Source: Nemertoderma westbladi (taxonomy: Eukaryota > Xenacoelomorpha > Nemertodermatida > Nemertodermatidae). From it: DNA of 57,781 bases. Each line of letters opens with the position of its first letter. The first letter of the stretch is position 1. Of this stretch, positions 31,001 to 40,500 are shown piece by piece. The stretch is taken from the NCBI GenBank assembly GCA_032718475.1, contig JAUCBJ010000589.1, positions 1-57,781 of the forward strand. The letters run 5' to 3'. Under the pieces are notes generated by a model. It searched no databases. It was not told where the DNA came from and was given only the letters and a program-made list of their open reading frames with translations. The translations under genes and the position numbers were made by a program.

Positions 31001-32017
31001 TACTTCGCTAGCAGTATATATGCGTGTAGGCTCCACACCTTGCGCATGAGATACTTCAGACCTAACAGGTTGACACATTGTTACCGAGGGTGGTGGTATA
31101 CCCCTTTGTGTGTTTACTAATTTATCGCGTTCGAGCGCGATACTTTGCTGCACTTCTTGCAACTCTAGTCTACTTTCCCTTACTGTGCCCTTGAATTGCT
31201 GGACAGTCTCCTGCATCTGCCCGAGCAGGAGATCCATCCCCCGCCGTCTCTCGTCCACCCATTCGACCGCCGAAGCGGGAGTCGCCAACGTTGTAGCGGG
31301 CGGACGAGGGACAACGGGCGACAAATTATGAATATTTCGCTCGGGGTCCAGGACCTGAACTGTCTCCTGGGCAGTTCTACGGGGCACAGGTAGCTTAGTG
31401 CTATACAGAGGGAATTTAGAGGTAACTTCAGGGAGTACAGGTGTGTCTATCACCGAAGGGGTGATTTCGAGAACAGGCCTAATTATTTCAGGCTCATCTA
31501 CTATAGTAGGGAGTCTTTCTATTTTAATTATTTGGTCTGTGGGTTCTGTACTACCTAAGTTGGTGTTATTTAGTTGCCTTCTAACAGCTGGAGGCAAATC
31601 AGGCAATTTCTGACGGTGGAATGTTCTTTTACGTCTGCTTAGACGAGATCTATTTCCTTTGCCTTCAGTATCGGTGGTATCACCTTCCTCAGATGATGTA
31701 TATCCCTGTCGTTTGGGAGTAGATCGATTCATCATCTGCATATTACTAGCTGTTAACTGTTTACTGAAGTCGTCTTGCTTCTCTTGAAGATTTTCCAACT
31801 CCAGTTGGGCGATCTCTTCAGCCGCTCTCCGTTCTGCTTCCGCCACCGCTGCCGCTTTTGCCTCTGCCACTGCCGCTTTTGCCTCTGCCGCTGCCGCTTT
31901 TGCCTTTGCCTCTGCTTCTGCTGCTGCCGCTTTTGCCTTTGCCTCTGCTTCTGCTGCTGCCGCTTTTGCCTCTGCCGCTGCTTCTGCCAAGGTCGCTTTT
32001 CTTTCTGCCTCTGCCAC
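25073..32017 (-). CDS. BEL/Pao gag-pol polyprotein
   Basis: 2314 residues from the first Met; the same frame is open back to the TGA at 32072. In order: an Ala/Glu/Lys coiled coil (about 1-80) from a DNA-level minisatellite; a disordered linker; a DUF1759-type gag region (about 400-560, KFNGDEMKWLPF); zinc knuckles (about 682-740, CALCDGTHHLNRC and CYNCLRQGHQRRTC); an aspartic protease (about 854, LLDSGSTGTFI); a reverse transcriptase with YMDDN at about 1352; a Pao-type RNase H region (about 1528, HVFGDASDMG); an integrase with an HHCC-type finger (about 1905-1945) and acidic residues in VDLFGP (about 1981), RSDKGTNF (about 2042) and GGSWERL (about 2090); and a DUF5641-type tail (about 2205-2290). 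No internal stop or frameshift, so it is probably functional. Many sense-strand splice-donor consensus sites lie in codons at 28955-30480. Confidence 0.97.
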   Translation of the reverse strand: MAEAERKATLAEAAAEAKAAAAEAEAKAKAAAAEAEAKAKAAAAEAKAAVAEAKAAAVAEAERRAAEEIAQLELENLQEKQDDFSKQLTASNMQMMNRSTPKRQGYTSSEEGDTTDTEGKGNRSRLSRRKRTFHRQKLPDLPPAVRRQLNNTNLGSTEPTDQIIKIERLPTIVDEPEIIRPVLEITPSVIDTPVLPEVTSKFPLYSTKLPVPRRTAQETVQVLDPERNIHNLSPVVPRPPATTLATPASAVEWVDERRRGMDLLLGQMQETVQQFKGTVRESRLELQEVQQSIALERDKLVNTQRGIPPPSVTMCQPVRSEVSHAQGVEPTRIYTASEVETPIVNPIKGNYRPVDNDIPYRTDHNPRNLYTDNSILNNTMAQESFTRQMARTEARQAVKVGEIVKFNGDEMKWLPFNEYYKDNIQNSVLSNGEKLRYLIECLEGSPKLMALKFIGHPDGLRQVWDTLNIRYGNRNNIAKYLYAKLVAPRKFISSGIIEFSDEIQEICRQLDWLGKSHEYQSSMVIGAVASTLPKGGVGTRWDKKVLYMMEQQRRDPTMADLMSFLDGEVKLQLLKQSREKTPENKVSEKPVSRRKVTPVCYTDDGESQTSQGEDSGKDTERSYYVNKMPKDQVSKFKSRANDRREQVRKTPPTSPKRIQVRKPEEKASVHNVTQNKVSNIKPKCALCDGTHHLNRCDEFLKKSLTERREVMWDKRLCYNCLRQGHQRRTCFSDIRCAKCGAKHHILLHAEFDRNSPNQVSDSELHVQFSDVNDTDQSEMEGFYTDEFSDENESCYMINTAVYRALTYEKDTDNDFTLTTSERQPSWKEPSSNVGIREFPVVQVRVHGPKRSYVVNALLDSGSTGTFIDKELAEDIFAGQPKFQTKLNMSGIMQVWKSTITADYYVGALSTPQDELGEHSIRSVKMVAIKNFATTQADLYNWDEDESIQHLNIPRFQTDYPGVQILIGQNAHEALETLEKRPAQPQPLQTYAVRTRVGWYFTGPSRRTLRERLPQERVCQVSEWEDDASEGDDSTEGIPYSSDNDDVHQLFDEENTIDLLKENEAWQNQVNLCQLLYPSEREAYNDELNDVIERCNAKTRDEHAVRFFTQEAVEPNSYDKALSVEEERAKQIQETTTRFLKDQGRYEVGLPFRKREPKFINNRPLAEKRIAQLHRRLTANSSAKAMYQTQLEKFISKGYAERVPEETPVTERTYYLTHHYVPKPGKPHEVRVVFDGSALYMGQSLNSELLPGPNLLQSLLGILLRLRQYSIAFASDIEGMFLQVKVLDRDRDSLRFLWWPEGDLNQKPVEYWMTIQAFGIISSPSNACSVVRTTAEDNREAFSKEVIDNIKRDIYMDDNLKSLPSVEEAIEVAKGTVECLKRGGFRLTKFTSNSREFLESIPAEDRGAKDLDLIKDDLPETKTLGLKWDTERDILFFQLKQRDNPVRTKRICLSILSTYFDPLGFISPVILIARSLVQQMWLENHSWDDPLKGELLKKWMKWEDSLPAIEDFIISRSYFGHVLPTYSYQLHVFGDASDMGIGIVAYLRVETPDGIKVALVTSKALINNKLKVPRAELKAALYATAIGRNVTEQIDYPLEKTVYWTDALLVLEYITNEVCQFSVFVTNRVAIILSRTTMDQWRHCPGTINPADIASRGATPKELVNTPEWLGGPDFLYREEEEWPPHLTTAEIRQAKGAEKVKPKTRASKSKLFKPAVDLSVLFTSGEDALDQKPTATTKEVLEIRDKDWKSGIPDISQGLSPLLQRAIRHYSSWNRLCKAVTYLKRCFHHRYSGTKTHSDDAPSTSARVHVVKDLPQYKISDRFLKEKISYQEHDETNKQMLRLLQCYEDSDKYFLLLRNPQMRLRDRFSSTMIDGLIRVGGRLTNAPLSFDTKFPILIRNLDIQIKIIVDVHSKLYHAGRERVLSEIRTRYYFYKPRRALNQVLRNCIPCRKAFSRPLTQREAELPRERVSFYEPPFTNTGVDLFGPIEVYRARTIVKRWCVIFVCMTCRAIHLDMVNDLSTNSFVLSLRRQIARFGTSNTMRSDKGTNFIGANNEIQAYVKDWNKRQVDDQLRITASSWTFNAADAPWWGGSWERLIRSVKTAFHFIVPCRAYLTDELLRTLMEEIAAYLNERPLMPVSSNPDSLEALTPAHFLLKKPVAMLPRSEITDGDEYCRRTWQLMQLLSRRFADHFEKHYLPTLQLRTKWFAQQENVSAGDMVLIVDPDLPRKRWQTGRIIETHISSDGLVRSVELVVMRRNFKKPGIVFETQQLNRPVGRLCLLERDRELSGNYGRQETLPTTTSLIQPTSRDSPT

Positions 32018-32071
32018 TGCTGCTATCTTTCTGTCTTCTATACGTTTTTTCCTTACTTGTTCTTCTTGGAC

Positions 32072-32887
32072 TCATGTGATGCGGAGTTGTTCATCGAATT
32101 TAGCCTGATTCGCAGCCCTCATTTCCACATCGATGGCATCCAACACAAGCTTGGTTCCTTCACTATTAGGGCTAAGTCCCTCTAACCTTCTCCTCAACTC
32201 GTCATCACCTAAAAAACGTTGATAGTCTGACAAATAGATATCAATGGCATCCCTCTTATGCGGTTTCTCTGCCGTCGCTTCACTTTCCACTTGGGAATAA
32301 GTAGCGTCCGTTGATTCTCCATGGGTTGAGCGCTCCTCCAGCTGAGCTTTCCACTGAGCTGTTCCTTGAACCTGGCGACTCACCCGTTGAAACCAAGTTT
32401 TTACGGCAACTTGCAACGACGTGTCTTGTCTTCGTTTAGAAGCCTCCTCAAAGGCCGATAATATTAACCTGATTCGTAGAATTCTTTCTCTTACTTGATA
32501 AAGCAGCTGTCCCTGCTCTTGAGGTCCTTGAGGTTGTTGTAACAGTTGTTTTTCTACTCGCTCCATAGAGCTGAAGAATCCCTGTGCGTATCCGGCTGCG
32601 GACCTCTTCCACACAGCTGGATCGATGGTTTCCTCAGCTACTCCCATCTGGTGTATGTCTTCCCAGGCAGCTTCGGATAAATCAAACGGGAGTCCGGGTC
32701 CGGGAAAGTTCCATTGCGACTCGACCATGGACTTCAGTTCTTCCCTTGTGTATCCAGGATAACTATCTCTAGTTGAACGCTGGCTTCTCGCCCAATCGAT
32801 CTGGTGTTCTTCCACAGCGATCAATAACCTAGTGAGTACGGCTGCAGGAAGGATGAGAAGGGGATCTGAATAAGCCTCATCCGTCAT
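32072..32887 (-). CDS. N-terminal ORF of the BEL polyprotein
   Basis: 271 codons ending in TGA, in the same frame as the 2314-codon gag-pol ORF that follows (18 further codons lie between the stop and that ORF's first Met). The product is helical and charged, rich in Gln and Arg, with no domain I recognise; it probably belongs to gag. First ATG at 32887; the frame is open upstream only to a TAA near 33062, with no other ATG. Either the TGA is a recent nonsense change, for example CGA to TGA in a CpG, or it is natural and read through or used to separate two products. The overlapping ATGA would let a restart happen in another frame, but that frame is a low-complexity Ser/Gly/Arg shadow. Confidence 0.8.
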   Translation of the reverse strand: MTDEAYSDPLLILPAAVLTRLLIAVEEHQIDWARSQRSTRDSYPGYTREELKSMVESQWNFPGPGLPFDLSEAAWEDIHQMGVAEETIDPAVWKRSAAGYAQGFFSSMERVEKQLLQQPQGPQEQGQLLYQVRERILRIRLILSAFEEASKRRQDTSLQVAVKTWFQRVSRQVQGTAQWKAQLEERSTHGESTDATYSQVESEATAEKPHKRDAIDIYLSDYQRFLGDDELRRRLEGLSPNSEGTKLVLDAIDVEMRAANQAKFDEQLRIT

Positions 32888-34509
32888 CCTTGCTCCGCGT
32901 TCGGGTGTCAGCTCTACAGTATCTTCACTACTGGAGCTGTTGGGCCGCTGAGAAATAAGTTCTTGGCTCGCGGGTTGTTGCTGTTCCGCTGCTTCTTGGT
33001 TCCGCTTGACCTGAGCTCGAGTGCCTATGACAGACCTACGATGTTGGACCAGCCTAGGTTATTTTATTACTACTGGAGGGATGACCTTCCTCACAGTGGG
33101 AGGTGAACTGAACTTACAACCAGACGGTTCTACGTCTCTATCTGAGTCGCAGATAGTTACATCTAATAAACTGTCTGACAGGTTCTGCTTAGTATCAGAC
33201 ATGTCTACGTATACCGTTGAATGTCTACTGCTGTATTACAGTCTGAGCAAGTCTAGTAACTCAGTATTAACTGCTAGCCTAGTAATTAATTACCGATACT
33301 GCTACTCAGTGTAGTAGGATATATATATAATATATTAGAACACCGGTATGCTTATGGTATAAATAACTATATAAGTATTATTACAGACTAGGTTTATCAC
33401 AGAATACCGGTATAATTTTAGCACAAATATATATAAATATATAATAGGCCTATCGGGAATACCGGTATACAGCTTACAGTTTGTAGTATATATAATTCTG
33501 GACTAGAATTAATTACAAGTACCGGTATAATTTCAGCCTAAATTTATAGAAATAAAGATAATAGGCCTATCGTAAATACCTGTATATCAATTATTTTAAA
33601 TAATTGAATTTCTGAATTTTAGGGTTACTTTGTTACTTTACTTACTTTATTACCGTTATTTGAGCAGTAGTCCAACTGATATGGAGACCTAATTGTTGTA
33701 TGGTAGGCCTACTATTTATAAATCGTTTGAGTTGATTTATAATATATATATACCCGTTTTAATGGGTTTTGTCAATGTTTGAAATAAATGTTATTATTTC
33801 TGGGGAGTAATCACTACACAAAGCGGTGCGCTTTCAGTGAAGTATTACTTATAGGACACTAAAACAAATAATACTAATTTACCTAAGTTACTTAATACTA
33901 CAAATTACGTACAATTCGGGTGAGATTACAATCTCTAAATAAACACAAAAATTTACAAAAAACACAAAATACGAATTTTCAGGGTAATTTTACAAGAAGT
34001 CTACAAACCAGCCTAACAAAGGGTTAGAATCTGGTTATTACAACGGACAGGGTACTGCGGTTATTTGAAAATAATACGTAGTAGTAAGTACACTGCGTTG
34101 TCCAGATAGGAAAATACCACCGCCTGACGACCTATAGCCGTATCGCTATAGGTACTACGTTATGTATCACGGAGTGTTCCTACCTAGAAGTTAATAGAGC
34201 TAATCGAACGTGCCTATTAACCACTTTACAACACAAATATAATGCCTCCACTAATTACTTTCGGAAAGCACTGTACACTAAACCCTAAATTAGGTACGAG
34301 TACTTGTATAACATATAATCTGTAGTTAAATATACTTGAACAGCTAAAAGAACCACGGCATCTGCTGGAGTGACCGATGCACAAAATCACCAGTCTTTAC
34401 CTACGCCAAGCAGCCCGTGTAGTACCGGGGTTAATTTAACTATAGCGGTATGTATAACAAACACAATTACTGTAGGAACAAACTTGGGGAATGAATGTTG
34501 CGAATAATC

Positions 34510-35097
34510 GCATAAACTCTGAATAATAAATATTACGCTACGCGTACAAACTACTCAAACAAAATGCAGACCGAACACTGACAGACTACTATCAAGCCTA
34601 AACAAACTACGGTATATGCAGACTCCGAAATAATTAGGTAGTATGCGTTCTAACCCAGTAGTACGACTTATTCTTTAGTTGGGGGTTTTCCTTACAGCAT
34701 TCGCTGCCCCTACTTCCTAACCGTTCTTTATCGGACAAGTGATCAACACACGCTGCAATCCGTTCAGACCTAATAACAGCCAGACAACTATCCAGCCTAC
34801 AAATTATCTAAATAAATATTATACGCTACCCGTACAGACTTACACAAACAAAGTACAGACTAAACGATGGCAGACTACTCTCAAGCCTAAATAAACTACA
34901 GGACATGCAGACTCCGAAATGATTAGGTAGTATGCGTTCTAACCCAGTAGTACGACTTATTCTTTAGTTGGGGGTTTACCTTACAGCATTCGCTGCCCCT
35001 ACTTCCTAACCGTTCTTTATCGGACAGGTGATCTACACACACTGCAATCCGTTCAGACCTAACAGCAATCAGACAACAGCTCAGCCTACAAATTGTC
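34510..35097. repeat. 289-bp tandem duplication in the BEL leader
   Basis: gactccgaaat occurs at 34621 and 34910, and long shared stretches (ggtagtatgcgttctaaccc, cttacagcattcgctgcccc) keep that spacing. The copies have diverged by several percent, more than the LTRs, so the duplication predates this insertion and belongs to the element family. Confidence 0.9.
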
Positions 35098-35273
35098 TGT
35101 ACAATCTGATCAGGCTTACACGCCTTCTGTTCAATACTGGCCTACAAACAAATAAAACCGACAGAAACAAGTAAAATCTCAATAAAAAACCAGGGCGGCC
35201 GTTCCCTGATTAAGTACTAAGACCTACCGGTATATAACTATCAAATTCGAATAATACTAATGTACTTATACTG

Positions 35274-35405
35274 GAAGTACCGGTTAGGACAGTTGGGCCT
35301 ACGGACCTACAGAAGTACCGGTTCTGGCAGTTGGACCTACGGACCTACAGCAGTACCGGTTCTGGCAGTTGGGCCTACTGACCTACAGAAGTACCGGTTC
35401 AGGTT
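35274..35405. repeat. 38-bp tandem repeat with accggt
   Basis: About three and a half units of gaagtaccggttctggcagt plus tgggcctacggacctaca. It lies about 60 bp inside the 5' LTR boundary of the BEL element. Confidence 0.9.
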
Positions 35406-35467
35406 TACCGGTCAACCGGTACTTTCAACTTTATTGCTTACTGCAATAAAGAAGCTATATCCGTTAT

Positions 35468-36662
35468 TGTTCGCGCTTTTAGACCTTTGGCAGTTTAACC
35501 CGCCAAATTATGATGTCTTCTAGATAATAAATCACTTTTAGTCTATGACAAGTATTTAATTCACTACACTAGTCGAAACCAATCTGTGCGCGATCATTCA
35601 CCCGCTGGATATACCCGGGAGATTGGGTTCGACGGCTTAATCTTATTGCTATGTAAGCCTAATGTATTATTCGACTGACAGTATTATATAATCTCTGACA
35701 ATATTATTCACCTTCGGGGAATATTAACAGTTCCTTTAGGACATGGCGCTCTATCTATATAAACAGAGTTATGACTTAAACTACTCACAACGATATGGCT
35801 TAGTTATAATTCACATATATGGCGCATTCGTGAAATCGATTCGGAATCGATCGATTCGTGATTCGGAAATGCTTCGTTATCAGTATCACTCATACACAAT
35901 GCTGCACAATACTGCACACTGATCTGCCGATCTTCACTGATTTTAGTTATATATAAAAGGAACACGGACTGACTCATGTAGGGTCTATCAAATAACATTA
36001 GATTCACTTCAAACCACTTTAACATAAGTCACAATCGTTATATGTAACCTTTCTCTCTTACCTTCGGTATATCAAGAATATTGGGTTTCGGGGTTATTTA
36101 TCGCTATTCCAAATATAATAATTCATCAACCATATTATGAAGAACTGACAGTAAATAGCAGTATAACAATATAAAGTATGCACAGGTTGTTTGATTAGGT
36201 ATGGTATGTTATGTTGTGATAAATGCAGTTTGCAGATAACGGATATATGCCCTTTATAATTAAGCCTACTAGTGTTAGACTAAAACAGAAAAGCACAAAA
36301 TATTTACAAGCCGTTCTCTCCTGGCTTAGGAAAGAAAGACCAACAACACTGAAAACTGATAAGAATAACCTTATTTACAAAGGCTTCCACCCAACACAGA
36401 GAAAGAGCATAAAGATAGGAAATTCAGTTCAGTAGATCTGTGATAGGTCGAAATCAAAATCAACTCAAATCCTATAGGCAGATACTTTCCCAAGCTGGTT
36501 GGGCAATCAAACGTAGCCCAGATCCCTTCACACAGCGAATCAGCCAATCAGCCGGTAGCTTGCGCTATTCGAGTTATAGATCCCTTTTTAGAGTATTCTA
36601 GCGACTGGGGGGGAACTGGTTAGCAAGGCAAACGAATCAGTTATCCCACAAAAGCTTTTACA
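35468..36662 (-). repeat. 5' LTR of the BEL element (1195 bp)
   Basis: Matches 20661-21824. Differences seen are a single A/G change near 35743, a single C/T change near 36105, and replacement of ttta by 35 bp at about 35829-35863. It should carry the promoter that drives gag-pol on the minus strand. Confidence 0.95.
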
Positions 36663-36667
36663 GAGCA
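36663..36667. repeat. target-site duplication GAGCA, right
   Basis: Matches 20656-20660. It lies in the 3' UTR of the zinc-finger gene, about 20 bases past its stop codon. Confidence 0.9.
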
Positions 36668-36686
36668 CCTAATTGAATCCGAGCTC

Positions 36687-37580
36687 CTAACTTTCTTTAT
36701 GGAACAAGTTGATGTGTCTAGTTAAGTCTCCCTTTTGAGTGAACGCTTTATTACAATGGACGCAATTATATTTGATACCTTTATGAAATGATTCCATATG
36801 TTTCTTTAGACTTCCTTTGTCCATAAATTGTTTGTCACAAGAACTGCAATTATATTTGATACCTTTATGAAATGATTCCATATGTTTCTTTAGACTTCCT
36901 TTGTCCATAAATTGTTTGTCACAAGAACTGCAATTAAATTTGATACCTTTATGAAATGATTCCATATGTTTCTTTAGACTTCCTTTGTCCACAAATTGTT
37001 TGTCACAAGAACTGCAATTATATTTGATACCTTTATGAAATGATTCCATATGTTTCTTTAGACTTCCTTTGTCCATAAATTGTTTGTCACAAGAACTGCA
37101 ATTAAATTTGATACCTTTATGAAATGATTCCATATGTTTCTTTAGACTTCCTTTGTTCATAAATTGTTTGTCACAAAAACTGCAATTAAATTTGATACCT
37201 TTATGAAATGATTCCATATGTTTCTTTAGACTTCCTTTGTCCATAAATTGTTTGTCACAAGAACTGCAATTAAATTTGATACCTTTATGAAATGATTCCA
37301 TATGTTTCTTTAGACTTCCTTTGTTCATAAATTGTTTGTCACAAAAACTGCAATTAAATTTGATACCTTTATGAAATGATTCCATATGTTTCTTTAGACT
37401 TCCTTTGTCCATAAATTGTTTGTCACAAGAACTGCAATTAAATTTGATACCTTTATGAAATGATTCCATATGTTTCTTTAGACTTCCTTTGTTCATAAAT
37501 TGTTTGTCACAAAAACTGCAATTAAATTTGATACCATTATGAAATGATTCCATATGTTTCTTTAGACTTCCTTTGTCCAT
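36687..37580 (-). CDS. C-terminal open part of a polyzinc-finger gene
   Basis: 297 codons ending in TAG, the natural C-terminus of the array. About ten near-identical 28-residue fingers (CSSCDKQFMDKGSLKKH-MESFH) precede a distinct last finger (CVHCNKAFTQKGDLTRH) and the tail HKES. All are C-x2-C-x12-H-x4-H with a six-residue KGIKFN/Y linker, slightly shorter than the classic TGEKPYx. Within this part, units alternate CSFCDKQFMNKGS and CSSCDKQFMDKGS, a two-finger sub-repeat. The predicted DNA-contact residues are nearly constant (Asp or Asn, Gly, Ser, Lys), so the fingers would read a monotonous site, if any. The annotated start is just a Met codon after the nearest upstream stop (37629), not a real start. 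The true 5' end is outside the window. Confidence 0.8.
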   Translation of the reverse strand: MDKGSLKKHMESFHNGIKFNCSFCDKQFMNKGSLKKHMESFHKGIKFNCSSCDKQFMDKGSLKKHMESFHKGIKFNCSFCDKQFMNKGSLKKHMESFHKGIKFNCSSCDKQFMDKGSLKKHMESFHKGIKFNCSFCDKQFMNKGSLKKHMESFHKGIKFNCSSCDKQFMDKGSLKKHMESFHKGIKYNCSSCDKQFVDKGSLKKHMESFHKGIKFNCSSCDKQFMDKGSLKKHMESFHKGIKYNCSSCDKQFMDKGSLKKHMESFHKGIKYNCVHCNKAFTQKGDLTRHINLFHKES

Positions 37581-40500
37581 AAATTGTTTGTCACAAGAAC
37601 TGCAATTAAATTTGATACCTTTATGAAATTATTCCATATGTTTCTTTAGACTTCCTTTGTCCATAAATTGTTTGTCACAAGAACTGCAATTAAATTTGAT
37701 ACCTTTATGAAATGATTCCATATGTTTCTTTAGACTTCCTTTGTCCATAAATTGTTTGTCACAAGAACTGCAATTAAATTTGATACCTTTATGAAATGAT
37801 TCCATATGTTTCTTTAGACTTCCTTTGTCCACAAATTGTTTGTCACAAGAACTGCAATTAAATTTGATACCTTTATGAAATGATTCCATATGTTTCTTTA
37901 GACTTCCTTTGTCCATAAATTGTTTGTCACAAGAACTGCAATTAAATTTGATACATTTATGAAATGATTCCATATGTTTCTTTAGACTTCCTTTGTCCAT
38001 AAATTGTTTGTCACAAGAACTGCAATTAAATTTGATACCTTTATGAAATGATTCCATATGTTTCTTTAGACTTCCTTTGTCGATAAATTGTTTTTCACAA
38101 GAACTGCAATTGAATTTGATACCTTTATGAAATGATTCCATATGTTTCTTTAGACTTCCTTTGTCCATAAATTGTTTGTCACAAGAACTGCAATTAAATT
38201 TGATACATTTATGAAATGATTCCATATGTTTCTTTAGACTTCCTTTGTCCATAAATTGTTTGTCACAAGAACTGCAATTAAATTTGATTCCTTTATGAAA
38301 TGATTCCATATGTTTCTTTAGACTTCCTTTGTCCATAAATTGTTTGTCACAAGAACTGCAATTAAATTTGATTCCTTTATGAAATGATTCCATATGTTTC
38401 TTTAGACTTCCTTTGTCCATAAATTGTTTGTCACAAGAACTGCAATTAAATTTGATACCTTTATGAAATGATTCCATATGTTTCTTTAGACTTCCTTTGT
38501 CCATAAATTGTTTGTCACAAGAACTGCAATTAAATTTGATACCTTTATGAAATGATTCCATATGTTTCTTTAGACTTCCTTTCTCCATAAATTGTTTGTC
38601 ATAGGAACTGCAATTAAATTTGATACCTTTATGAAATGATTCCATATGTTTCTTTAGACTTCCTTTGTCCATAAATTGTTTGTCACAGGAACTGCAATTA
38701 AATTTGATACCTTTATGAAATGATTCCATATGTTTCTTTGGACTTCCTTTGTCCATAAATTGTTTGTCACAAGAACTGCAATTAAATTTGATACCTTTAT
38801 GAAATGATTCCATATGTTTCTTTAGACTTCCTTTGTCCATAAATTGTTTGTCACAAGAACTTCAATTAAATTTGATACCTATATGAAATGATTCCATATG
38901 TTTCTTTAGACTTCCTTTGTCCATAAATTGTTTGTCACAAGAACTGCAATTAAATTTGATACCTATATGAAATGATTCCATATGTTTCTTTAGACTTCCT
39001 TTGTCCATAAATTGTTTGTCACAAGAACTGCAATTAAATTTGATACCTTTATGAAATGATTCCATATGTTTCTTTAGACTTCCTTTGTCCATAAATTGTT
39101 TGTCACAAGAACTGCAATTAAATTTGATACCTTTATGAAATGATTCCATATGTTTCTTTAGACTTCCTTTGTCGATAAATTGTTTTTCACAAGAACTGCA
39201 ATTAAATTTGATTCCTTTATGAAATGATTCCATATGTTTCTTTAGACTTCCTTTGTCCATAAATTGTTTGTCACAAGAACTGCAATTAAATTTGATACCT
39301 ATATGAAATGATTCCATATGTTTCTTTAGACTTCCTTTGTCCATAAATTGTTTGTCACAAGAACTGCAATTAAATTTGATACCTATATGAAATGATTCCA
39401 TATGTTTCTTTAGACTTCCTTTGTCCATAAATTGTTTGTCACAAGAACTGCAATTAAATTTGATACCTTTATGAAATGATTCCATATGTTTCTTTAGACT
39501 TCCTTTCTCCATAAATTGTTTGTCATAGGAACTGCAATTAAATTTGATACCTTTATGAAATGATTCCATATGTTTCTTTAGACTTCCTTTGTCCATAAAT
39601 TGTTTGTCACAAGAACTGCAATTAAATTTGATTCCTTTATGAAATGATTCCATATGTTTCTTTAGACTTCCTTTGTCCATAAATTGTTTGTCACAAGAAC
39701 TGCAATTAAATTTGATTCCTTTATGAAATGATTCCATATGTTTCTTTAGACTTCCTTTGTCCATAAATTGTTTGTCACAAGAACTGCAATTAAATTTGAT
39801 ACCTTTATGAAATGATTCCATATGTTTCTTTAGACTTCCTTTGTCCATAAATTGTTTGTCACAAGAACTGCAATTAAATTTGATACCTTTATGAAATGAT
39901 TCCATATGTTTCTTTAGACTTCCTTTCTCCATAAATTGTTTGTCATAGGAACTGCAATTAAATTTGATACCTTTATGAAATGATTCCATATGTTTCTTTA
40001 GACTTCCTTTGTCCATAAATTGTTTGTCACAGGAACTGCAATTAAATTTGATACCTTTATGAAATGATTCCATATGTTTCTTTGGACTTCCTTTGTCCAT
40101 AAATTGTTTGTCACAAGAACTGCAATTAAATTTGATACCTTTATGAAATGATTCCATATGTTTCTTTAGACTTCCTTTGTCCATAAATTGTTTGTCACAA
40201 GAACTTCAATTAAATTTGATACCTATATGAAATGATTCCATATGTTTCTTTAGACTTCCTTTGTCCATAAATTGTTTGTCACAAGAACTGCAATTAAATT
40301 TGATACCTATATGAAATGATTCCATATGTTTCTTTAGACTTCCTTTGTCCATAAATTGTTTGTCACAAGAACTGCAATTAAATTTGATACCTTTATGAAA
40401 TGATTCCATATGTTTCTTTAGACTTCCTTTGTCCATAAATTGTTTGTCACAAGAACTGCAATTAAATTTGATACCTTTATGAAATGATTCCATATGTTTC

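Larger units (their letters stand above)
32888..35467 (-). other. 5' leader of the BEL element
   Basis: 2.6 kb between the 5' LTR and the first gag ATG, unusually long. It holds a tandem pair of 289-bp repeats (about 34510-34798 and 34799-35097), 38-bp tandem units (35274-35400) and scattered tatcg-gaataccggtat motifs (33340-33590). No primer-binding site starting TGG is obvious next to the LTR, which on this strand is followed by ATAACGGATATAGC. No ORF here is credible. Confidence 0.7.
20661..36662 (-). mobile_element. complete 16.0-kb BEL/Pao LTR retrotransposon
   Basis: Two direct LTRs (20661-21824 and 35468-36662) with TG...CA ends are bounded by GAGCA duplications. Reading on the minus strand the order is 5' LTR, 2.6-kb leader, N-terminal ORF, gag-pol with A17-type protease, reverse transcriptase, RNase H and integrase, an AT-rich spacer, three extra ORFs, a purine tract and the 3' LTR. 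By eye the LTRs differ by only two substitutions plus one 4/35-bp replacement, so insertion is very recent. The length is large for the superfamily, because of the long LTRs, leader and accessory region. The element may still be able to move, apart from one TGA near the start of its polyprotein. Confidence 0.96.

Noticed and set aside
31775-32185. Cys/Leu-rich plus-strand ORFs
   Set aside because: Antisense readings of the Ala/Glu/Lys minisatellite in gag.
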